Below are positions 54,465 to 61,321 of a stretch of 61,321 nt of DNA, piece by piece (the stretch's first letter is position 1; every line of letters starts with the position of its first letter). The stretch comes from JALTDM01 sp964421355 (lineage in GTDB: Bacteria > Bacteroidota > Bacteroidia > Bacteroidales > JALTDM01). Below the pieces are notes generated by a model. The model worked only from the letters and a program-made list of their open reading frames with translations. It was not told where the DNA came from and did not search any database. Made by a program: the position numbers and the translations under genes. The DNA lies in the NCBI GenBank assembly GCA_964421355.1, contig CAYQWX010000006.1, forward strand, positions 1-61,321, written 5' to 3'.

Positions 54465-55232
54465 TTATAACTTGATTTTACCTTCAAATACAAATTGAGC
54501 AGGACCTTTTAAAAAAATGTCGGTAAATCCTTTATTCGTATAATTGAAACTTACTTCCAATACCCCTCCGGGAGCATGTATGGTAACAGGAGATTTTACT
54601 TCTAAAAACAGAAAAGAAGCAATTGATACAGCAACAGTTCCTGTTCCACACGAAAGTGTCTCCGCTTCCACTCCCCGCTCATAAGTGCGCATCATTAGTT
54701 TATTATCTACCATTTCCACAAAATTAACATTAATTCCATTTGGAAATTCCGAAGAATACCTTATCCTTGCTCCTTCTTTTTCCACAGGATATTCTTTTAA
54801 GTTTTTCACAAATTTAACCAAATGCGGGGACCCCGTGTCCACAATAAGGTTATTATCTCTTTTTTCATATGTAAAAACATCATTCATTTTTAGAATAACG
54901 GCATTGTTCTCTACTGTTGCCCTATGCTCTCCATCTATTGCTTCAAATGTTGTTTTTTGTTTAATTATTCCTTGCTTATAGGCATGCATTACAATACATC
55001 TGCCACCATTACCACACATTGTGCCTTCTTTTCCATCGGCATTATAATATTTCATAGCAAAGTCATACTTGTTTGAACTCAATACTTCCATAAATCCATC
55101 AGCACCTATTCCAAAATGTCTATCACACAACAATTTAATTTCTTGTTCTAACAAAGAATACTTACCATCCAAATTATTTATTATTATAAAATCATTTCCT
55201 GTACCATGATATTTATAAAATTTTAATTCCAT
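54465..55232 (-). CDS. dapF: Diaminopimelate epimerase
   Basis: DapF converts LL- to meso-diaminopimelate for lysine and peptidoglycan. The 255-aa product has FYKYHGTGNDFI at its start and the two catalytic cysteines in GTMCGNGGRC and ETLSCGTGTVA. Length fits. It heads a dapF-macro-ubiA leftward set with a -7 box at 55253-55260, divergent from degQ. Confidence 0.96.
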   Translation of the reverse strand: MELKFYKYHGTGNDFIIINNLDGKYSLLEQEIKLLCDRHFGIGADGFMEVLSSNKYDFAMKYYNADGKEGTMCGNGGRCIVMHAYKQGIIKQKTTFEAIDGEHRATVENNAVILKMNDVFTYEKRDNNLIVDTGSPHLVKFVKNLKEYPVEKEGARIRYSSEFPNGINVNFVEMVDNKLMMRTYERGVEAETLSCGTGTVAVSIASFLFLEVKSPVTIHAPGGVLEVSFNYTNKGFTDIFLKGPAQFVFEGKIKL

Positions 55233-55252
55233 TTTTGCACAAAATTTGTAGG

Positions 55253-55260
55253 CAAAGCTA
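55253..55260 (-). promoter_or_regulatory. -7 box of the dapF-macro-ubiA transcript
   Basis: Leftward TAGCTTTG (55260-55253) ends 20 bases before the dapF ATG at 55232. No good -33 element was found. Confidence 0.45.
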
Positions 55261-55310
55261 AAATAAAAATTAAGTAAAACTCGTTAAACCAATTAAAAAA
55301 TTATAGTGTT

Positions 55311-56474
55311 ATGAAAAAGAAAACATTGTTAATTACCATTGGAGCAGCTTTTTTAGGCGGCTTTTTTGCCATTGTTTCGTATTTTTATTTTTTTGAACCT
55401 GATAAAAAACTTTTGGCAGACATATTAAACGAACAGATAAATAATCAGGCCCCTATAAAATATGTTTCTTTAGGTAATAATCAAGCAATAGATTTTACCG
55501 AAGCTGCACAAAAAGTAGTACCTGCTGTAGTACACATTAAGACCAAAGTAACTGAAGAATATATGAGTAATCCTATTTATGATTTCTTCTTTGGAACAAC
55601 TCCCCGCAGATATGAACAAGTAGTTCCTCTTGCTTCCGGCTCAGGTGTAATAGTCTCTCCAAATGGCTATGTTGTAACCAATTATCATGTAATAAAAAAT
55701 GCAAGCATGATAGATGTTATTTTAAATGACAAAAGAAGTTATAAAGCAAAAGTTATAGGAGTGGACAAAATGACAGACTTGGCACTTTTGAAAATAGATG
55801 CCGACAATTTGCCTTTTTTACGCTATGGAGATTCCGATAAATTAAAAGTTGGTGAATGGGTACTTGCCGTAGGAAATCCTTTTAATCTGACCTCTACTGT
55901 TACAGCAGGTATTGTAAGTGCAAAAGCAAGAAGTTTAAGCCTATTATCCCGCTATGGAATAGAAGCTTATATACAAACCGATGCTGCTGTAAATCCTGGC
56001 AATAGCGGTGGAGCATTAGTAAACACCAAAGGTGAACTTGTTGGTATAAATGCTGCTATTGCATCTAACACAGGATCATACACAGGATATTCCTTTGCTA
56101 TTCCGGTAAATATAGTAAAAAAGGTAGTAGCTGATTTAATAAAATATGGTAAAGTTCAAAGAGCTTTTATTGGAGCATCTATTGTGGAAATGAATGCAGA
56201 TATTGCAAAATATTTGGGTGTCAACCAAACTGAAGGAGTATATATTTTTGAAGTCAATCCCAACGGAGCAGCTGCAGAAGCAGGTCTAGAAAAAGGAGAT
56301 ATTATTATTAAAATAAATGATGTGAAAATAAATACCCTACCTCAATTACAAGAACAACTTGCAAAATATAGGCCTGGCGATACAGTTGATATTACAGTTC
56401 TTCGTAATAATACTCCAAAAGTATTTCATGTAAAACTCAAAAATGTATATGGAAATGCTTCATATATAAGATAA
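55311..56474 (+). CDS. degQ: Periplasmic serine protease of the HtrA/DegQ family, one PDZ domain
   Basis: HtrA proteases degrade or refold damaged envelope proteins. The 387-aa product has an N-terminal hydrophobic segment (about 7-27) acting as signal or anchor, a trypsin-like domain with the catalytic triad His126 (VTNYHVI), Asp156 (TDLALL) and Ser232 (GNSGG), and one PDZ domain (about 290-375, VNPNGAAAEAGLEKGDIII). DegP has two PDZ domains; one PDZ is nearer DegS or short DegQ types. Start ATG at 55311. Confidence 0.93.
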   Translation: MKKKTLLITIGAAFLGGFFAIVSYFYFFEPDKKLLADILNEQINNQAPIKYVSLGNNQAIDFTEAAQKVVPAVVHIKTKVTEEYMSNPIYDFFFGTTPRRYEQVVPLASGSGVIVSPNGYVVTNYHVIKNASMIDVILNDKRSYKAKVIGVDKMTDLALLKIDADNLPFLRYGDSDKLKVGEWVLAVGNPFNLTSTVTAGIVSAKARSLSLLSRYGIEAYIQTDAAVNPGNSGGALVNTKGELVGINAAIASNTGSYTGYSFAIPVNIVKKVVADLIKYGKVQRAFIGASIVEMNADIAKYLGVNQTEGVYIFEVNPNGAAAEAGLEKGDIIIKINDVKINTLPQLQEQLAKYRPGDTVDITVLRNNTPKVFHVKLKNVYGNASYIR

Positions 56475-56476
56475 AA

Positions 56477-56511
56477 CAAAAAAAGGCTGCCCAAAATTTA
56501 TTGGACAGCCT
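56477..56511 (-). terminator. Terminator of the giant adhesin gene, shared by convergent degQ
   Basis: A stem of 6 + 4 bp with one mismatch (56484-56494 with 56501-56511, AGGCTGcCCAA/TTGGaCAGCCT) lies 39 bases past the leftward stop, with a T-run on the minus strand (56478-56484). The hairpin also lies just after degQ and could end rightward transcription too. Confidence 0.8.
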
Positions 56512-56549
56512 CTCCTCTACTTAGCAGCAAAACTTTTAAGTATTCACAA

Positions 56550-59500
56550 TTATCTTATCAATAAAACATTTCCTGTTTCTGTATGGTCATTACCTGCAAC
56601 ATCCTTAAATTTGCACACCCATTTATAGACTCCATTAGCTCCTTTTTTATCACCCTTAATAGTGCCATCCCATTTACCGCTACTATGAGTTTGAGGATAG
56701 AAATCATTTATTGTACTAACCAATTCTCCCCACCTATCATAAATATACAAAACAAATCCTTTAGGAGAAATGCCATATCCTCTCACTAAAAAGAAATCAT
56801 TCTGTCCATCTCCATCAGGAGAAAATGCAGTAGGAGCCCAAAATGTATATACATCTTCTATATATATGTCTTTTTCGGCAGTATCTCTACATCCATAATC
56901 ATTCTCAATAATCAACTGACTTAAATAATGTGCCGCAACTTGTGGATAACGATGAAATGGTGATAATATCGTTGCAGAATCTCCATCTCCAAAACTCCAT
57001 AAATTTAATACATTTCCCTCGCTTTGATTTATAAAATGAATTTCAGGTGCCAATATATTAACAACACGTGGACTTATTGCGTATTCTGCATGAGGTTTTG
57101 GATACACATCTATCATTTCCGGAATAGTATCTCCTGTCTTACAGCCATACTCTGTAATACATTGCACCCAAACATCAAATATACCACTACGGGTATAAGT
57201 GTGAGAAGGATGAGAGGAAGTGGAAAGATTTTCATTGTCTCCAAAGCTCCATATATATGAATTTATTCCCATTGAATCACTAAGAATACTTAAATTGAAA
57301 TTAACAAGTAATGGAACACAACCTTGTGAAGTATCGGAAAATATTCTTACCTGAGGAATAGGGTATACATAAATATAAATACTATCTCTATCTTCTGAGC
57401 CACATTTATCTGTAACATCTAACACTACATAATGACTATGGTGAATATGTAAAATCTGTGGCAAAGACTGTACCGTATCTCCATCCAAAATAATAGTATA
57501 TGGCTCACCTGCTCCGCCGGAAAATGAAGCAGCAAACATCACTGGGGCACTGGGACATACAGAATCCCTATTACTTATCAAAGTTACACTTAAAGGAGTT
57601 GACACATATATATGAGTAGTAAGACTATCCGTACATCCATGTGAATCGGTTACCACAGCAGTTATATCATAATCAGCATCAGGATGAATAGTTAACAAAG
57701 AATCTCCTTCAACTCCATTCCAATAATATGAATATGGAGGTGTACCACCTGTAACACTACATATTACATCTTGATATTGCCCATGACACACATCATAAGA
57801 ACTTGGCATACTTAATTCAAGTAAAGGTGGTTGTCCTATATTTACATCAGTAGTTGTTACACAACCATTGTAATCAGTAACTGTTACACTATGATAACCA
57901 GCCATCAAAGTATCCACACTTTCAGTATTAGCTCCTCCGTCCCACAAATAAGTATAAGGAGGAACTCCTCCACTTGCTACACATCTGGCAAATCCATCAT
58001 TACCTCCATAACAAAGCACATTTACGGTAGAATCAATAGCGGCAGAAAGAGGAAGTGGTTGCGTAATCACCACAGTATCAATATTCTGACAACCATAAGC
58101 ATCAGTAATAGTAACAATATGCGAACCTGCATACAATGAATCATTATTTGGTTCCGTATAACTATCATCCCATAAATAAGAATAAGGAGAAGTTCCACCG
58201 GTTACAATTAAATGTGCTTGTCCTGTATTACCTCCATAGCACAAAACAGGAGTTACACTAGTAAAAGAACTACTTAATGTATCAGGCTGCGTAACTTCAA
58301 AACTGTCTGCGACCTGACAATTATGATAATCTGTTACTGTTAAATAATACACACCAGCAGGAATATTATGATTATCTTCTGTTGTAATACCATTACTCCA
58401 TTGATAAGTATAAGGTGGTGTTCCTCCATGAATTGTAATATCTATAGCTCCATCACTCAATCCATAACAAGAAACATTAGTAATACTATCCAAAACAATA
58501 GCTAATGGTGCTGGTGTTGGTATAATAACTTGAGAAACTGAAGTGCAACCATGGCTATCGGTTACAGTAACATTATGCTGACCTGTAAGTAAATTTACTG
58601 CATTACTATTTGTTTCTCCATCATCCCACTGATATGTATAAGATGGTGTTCCTCCTTGTGCAAGTACAGTTGCCGTACCATTATTATCACCATAACATAG
58701 CACACTATCAAAATCTGAAATAGAAGTTATCAGCTCAGGAGGCTGAGTAATGGAAACACTATCCGTAGTAGAAAGTCCACATCCTCCATTAATGGTAACA
58801 TAATATGTCCCCGCAACCAATGTATTTGCAATACTATCGTTATCTCCACTACTCCACTGATAATTATATGGACCTATTCCTTCTTGCACTTCAACACGTG
58901 CTGCTCCATTATTTTCTCCATAACAGTTTACCATTGTAGGATAAATTGTATCCGTAATAGCAGCTGGAATAATAATAGAATCCCACAATATAGGTCCACA
59001 CGGTGGATTTAGTTGCACCTTTATACGATAAATATTACCAAACCCAATATTAAATAAAGTATCAGCGAGTTCATATGTGTCTCCTGATTGCTGAATTATA
59101 TTATTGTTTTGGTCAAGCCAAGTATAATTAATCAAAGGATTTAACATAGTAGTATTTACAGAAGATACTACATTTACTTGTCCATTTCCAGTGCAGAAGA
59201 AATCATTATCTACGGAAAATGTATTAGAGCTACATGTTACACTATGATTAGCTGTAATTACTGCGGCATATCCGTGGGCTGCTATATACAGAAGATTGTA
59301 ATTCTTATCATATGTTACATCATAAATTTCTCCAGAACCTACACTTATATTATCAATTGGACCTGATATAGATGATCCATCATACTGATAAACTTGTACA
59401 CTTCCATTTGCTCCCACATAAATATTATTACAATCATCCACTGCTATTCCTCCAACTTGTTTAGCTGTAGAACCAGTAGATATTACATTAAGTTCTGTTC

Positions 59501-61004
59501 CTGCAGCCTTATCATATACTCCTATTTTTGCTCCAGTATAAAGATACAAATAATCATCATTCACCGCAAGAGCATTAAATTGATTGCCGGAACTCCAGCA
59601 ACTGTATTGGGGTGGATGATTAGAACATTCTTCAAAAGCACCTAAACTATGTACAATCATCCAATCATGTCCATTCATAGAAGAATTTACTTTAAGCAAA
59701 TAATGATCACAATAACCACTTACATGAGCATATACGCAAAATAAATTACCAAAATTATCTGTAACAGCATCTACTATATCTTGATCTGTATTACCCGAAC
59801 CTGTAAAATTTGCTGTCTGAACACTCCCTGAATTAGGATTTATTAATCCACCGTTAAGATTCGAATTTGTACCACCACCAAATCCCATAACACTACCACT
59901 ACCACAATCAAATGCCATACACCACATTTCCCTAAAAGAACTATTAGAATTAGACATAAATCCATCACTATTACCATTAAAATCTATACGATAAGTACGA
60001 GCACCACCTGAATTAAATCCCTCTGAAATATAAATTTTTTGCATATTCCTATCCACCATCAAATTACCTTCATAAGATGTAGAAATTGCTGTAACATTAT
60101 GTACCCATTGCAAAGAACCTGTAGGCGAATATTTTAAAATTTTATCCGTATATGAATTATCATCATATATATACACATTACCATCATAGTCATAATCGGC
60201 TTCAAAAGCATAATGTTCATTTCCTGAATCTATCCACGGATCTACAACTGCTTCCTGTGAAAAAGATATTTTGGAACTAACAAAAGAGACAATATTTCCA
60301 GATATCTTAAAATGAACTTGAATAGGTGTACCATCTTGCAGATAACAATTATTTGGAGTATAATCCTTAATTAATGCTCCATTTTTGAAGTAAATATACA
60401 AATTGCCATGATGAAGTTCAAGTTTTTTTATATCTCTACCATACTTTATTTTAACTTGACTTAAATCGGCTCCGGGATGTAAAAGAATTTTATATTTAAA
60501 ACCAGAACTGTCTGAAGGCACATAAAAAAGTAAATCTATATTAGGATAAGCATTTTTATATAGCAGTTTTTTATAACCATGATACTGACCAGGTTTCATT
60601 CCATAAGTAAAATACCATGAAACTTTGTCTAAAGGAATAATTTTAACATCAGGATTGATATTTATAAAATTAGCTTCTACATAAGATGTATGTAATTCTG
60701 AATTTTCACGTTCTTCTTCTACTTCATTTCTATTAAACTCAGCTGAAGCAGGAGGTTCCTTAGTAACTAAGGTATCCATTCTAAGGATAAAACTTTCTCT
60801 AGTAAAATAAGTTTCAACTCCTACACCTGTTAAATGGTATAAAACATCAGCATTTTTTATTTCTTCAATTTGTCCATTATTTTCAACAAAAGCACCATAT
60901 TCATTTAAATCGGCATACCATTTAACAGGGTCATCATCATTATTAGAAATAGCAACAAAAGCATAAAACAATAAGAAAGTTATAAATATATAAATCTTTT
61001 TCAT
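56550..61004 (-). CDS. Giant secreted adhesin with SprB-type and PKD repeats and T9SS type B C-terminal domain
   Basis: The 1484-aa product has a signal peptide (1-20), an N-terminal beta domain (about 30-250, starting AFVENNGQIEEIKNADVLYHL, a T9SS-protein type), a beta-propeller-like region (about 255-600), about five clear and one diverged SprB-type repeats (about 690-1080), Ig-like modules, two PKD domains (WSFGDN about 1255, WSFGDG about 1338) and a gliding motility-associated C-terminal domain from about 1391 (FSPDGDGQNDFF, IYDRWGELV, WDGTIKG). It is the largest gene here and most likely a surface adhesin. Ligand unknown. A promoter lies just upstream and a terminator downstream, so it is monocistronic. 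Confidence 0.9.
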   Translation of the reverse strand: MKKIYIFITFLLFYAFVAISNNDDDPVKWYADLNEYGAFVENNGQIEEIKNADVLYHLTGVGVETYFTRESFILRMDTLVTKEPPASAEFNRNEVEEERENSELHTSYVEANFININPDVKIIPLDKVSWYFTYGMKPGQYHGYKKLLYKNAYPNIDLLFYVPSDSSGFKYKILLHPGADLSQVKIKYGRDIKKLELHHGNLYIYFKNGALIKDYTPNNCYLQDGTPIQVHFKISGNIVSFVSSKISFSQEAVVDPWIDSGNEHYAFEADYDYDGNVYIYDDNSYTDKILKYSPTGSLQWVHNVTAISTSYEGNLMVDRNMQKIYISEGFNSGGARTYRIDFNGNSDGFMSNSNSSFREMWCMAFDCGSGSVMGFGGGTNSNLNGGLINPNSGSVQTANFTGSGNTDQDIVDAVTDNFGNLFCVYAHVSGYCDHYLLKVNSSMNGHDWMIVHSLGAFEECSNHPPQYSCWSSGNQFNALAVNDDYLYLYTGAKIGVYDKAAGTELNVISTGSTAKQVGGIAVDDCNNIYVGANGSVQVYQYDGSSISGPIDNISVGSGEIYDVTYDKNYNLLYIAAHGYAAVITANHSVTCSSNTFSVDNDFFCTGNGQVNVVSSVNTTMLNPLINYTWLDQNNNIIQQSGDTYELADTLFNIGFGNIYRIKVQLNPPCGPILWDSIIIPAAITDTIYPTMVNCYGENNGAARVEVQEGIGPYNYQWSSGDNDSIANTLVAGTYYVTINGGCGLSTTDSVSITQPPELITSISDFDSVLCYGDNNGTATVLAQGGTPSYTYQWDDGETNSNAVNLLTGQHNVTVTDSHGCTSVSQVIIPTPAPLAIVLDSITNVSCYGLSDGAIDITIHGGTPPYTYQWSNGITTEDNHNIPAGVYYLTVTDYHNCQVADSFEVTQPDTLSSSFTSVTPVLCYGGNTGQAHLIVTGGTSPYSYLWDDSYTEPNNDSLYAGSHIVTITDAYGCQNIDTVVITQPLPLSAAIDSTVNVLCYGGNDGFARCVASGGVPPYTYLWDGGANTESVDTLMAGYHSVTVTDYNGCVTTTDVNIGQPPLLELSMPSSYDVCHGQYQDVICSVTGGTPPYSYYWNGVEGDSLLTIHPDADYDITAVVTDSHGCTDSLTTHIYVSTPLSVTLISNRDSVCPSAPVMFAASFSGGAGEPYTIILDGDTVQSLPQILHIHHSHYVVLDVTDKCGSEDRDSIYIYVYPIPQVRIFSDTSQGCVPLLVNFNLSILSDSMGINSYIWSFGDNENLSTSSHPSHTYTRSGIFDVWVQCITEYGCKTGDTIPEMIDVYPKPHAEYAISPRVVNILAPEIHFINQSEGNVLNLWSFGDGDSATILSPFHRYPQVAAHYLSQLIIENDYGCRDTAEKDIYIEDVYTFWAPTAFSPDGDGQNDFFLVRGYGISPKGFVLYIYDRWGELVSTINDFYPQTHSSGKWDGTIKGDKKGANGVYKWVCKFKDVAGNDHTETGNVLLIR
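57760..58940 (-). repeat. Tandem SprB-type repeats within the giant adhesin
   Basis: About six units of 65-70 codons. Each opens with a CYGxNxG-type loop, carries PYTYQW or PYSYLW and closes with VTVTDxxGC. The repeat block continues the pattern seen at 860-1960 in the first SprB-repeat gene. Confidence 0.75.
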
Positions 61005-61025
61005 AGTATTTACTTTTTAATTTTA

Positions 61026-61057
61026 CAAATTTAGTCTAATCATTGACGAATACCAAA
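61026..61057 (-). promoter_or_regulatory. Promoter of the giant adhesin gene
   Basis: Leftward TTTG (61057-61054), 20-base spacer, TAAATTTG (61033-61026), ending 21 bases before the ATG at 61004. Confidence 0.55.
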
Positions 61058-61145
61058 TTTTTTCCTATAAACAAACTTAAAAAATAGATATAGGTTGCGT
61101 AAAAAATACAAGTTTGCAAGAATATTACTACAAACTAAGTAAAAT

Positions 61146-61321
61146 ATGTTTTTTTGTCATTTTTTCAATGGACAAACACAAACAGCATCAGAATTGTATT
61201 ATTTTTGTCAGCAACAAGCACAGAAAGATAATTGGCTTAGGAATAATTATTGCAAAAGTTCAATAATTTTTTTTTTGCAGAAAGTTTGTTATCATTTATT
61301 TGGTAATCTTAAAATTATGAA
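61146..61321 (+). other. Open frame running off the window end, uncertain
   Basis: From an ATG at 61146 the frame stays open for 58 codons to the window end; a second in-frame ATG sits at 61317. The predicted peptide is rich in Phe, Gln, Asn and Cys and does not resemble a known N-terminus. If real, the true start may be the ATG at 61317, in which case 61005-61316 is a 300-base gap holding only the leftward promoter. No good TAnnTTTG box was seen before either start. Confidence 0.25.

Noticed and set aside
1..61321. CRISPR array, prophage or integrative element
   Set aside because: No regularly spaced short repeats, no integrase, and no phage structural genes were found; the single IS30 fragment is a dead remnant.

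Overview
The window is AT-rich (roughly one third G+C by eye) and comes from a Bacteroidota chromosome. Evidence: three very large secreted proteins with SprB-type repeats and type IX secretion (T9SS) sorting domains; a carboxypeptidase-like-domain TonB receptor; DUF1573, DUF349, DUF2027-Smr and YbbR proteins in phylum-typical settings; a YidC with a long periplasmic domain; a 39-aa ribosomal protein THX gene; no Shine-Dalgarno pattern before most starts; and many -7 boxes of the Bacteroidota form TAnnTTTG. Malic enzyme, phosphate acetyltransferase, phosphate butyryltransferase and a B12-dependent class II ribonucleotide reductase fit a fermentative or microaerophilic life, but this is inference. 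Genus cannot be fixed from the sequence.

Layout. 1-6612: a broken T9SS sorting-domain tail, a gene-poor gap, an SprB-repeat protein, TonB, and a beta-propeller/SprB secreted protein. 6785-13909: a rightward run with yidC, a stand-alone archaeal-type ThrRS editing domain, a DUF1573 lipoprotein, yajC, ybbR, coaE, a TerB-DnaJ co-chaperone, tmk and an eIF2B-like protein. 13990-17779: a small outer-membrane protein and nrdJ with a possible NrdR site. 18073-22487: six tightly packed rightward genes (methyltransferase, pth, nuclease-like lipoprotein, methyltransferase, pnuC, NadR-type kinase). 22508-27994: an SpoU methyltransferase divergent from malic enzyme over a palindromic promoter, then pta, ptb, THX and a DUF2027-Smr protein. 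28001-45559: a long leftward block with LolE-like permease, rbfA, lpxD, glycosyltransferase, VWA protein, tRNA-Ser(GGA), lon, a GlmU-like protein, two paralogous lipoproteins, ldcA, xth, pyrG, a TonB receptor and a DUF349 protein. 45605-46149: a gap with a foldable inverted-repeat element and an IS30 transposase remnant. 46150-53058: a prolyl oligopeptidase, then a lipoprotein / secreted protein / giant ABCG-type transporter operon. 53076-55232: ubiA, macro domain and dapF leftward. 55311-61321: a DegQ-like protease and a 1484-aa T9SS adhesin.

How it fits together. Much of the window concerns the cell envelope: TonB drives receptors such as the one at 41339-43657, YidC and YajC insert membrane proteins, LpxD makes lipid A, LdcA and DapF serve peptidoglycan, LolE-like and ABCG-type systems move envelope cargo, and the SprB-repeat proteins are surface adhesins exported by a T9SS whose core genes lie elsewhere. 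The best candidates for something undescribed are the three-gene ABCG cluster with its 230-residue extracytoplasmic coiled-coil insert (48523-53058), the catalytically altered ThrRS editing domain (8756-9166), the eIF2B-like gene with a Cys-to-Ser change (13130-13909) and the foldable element at 45696-45784.
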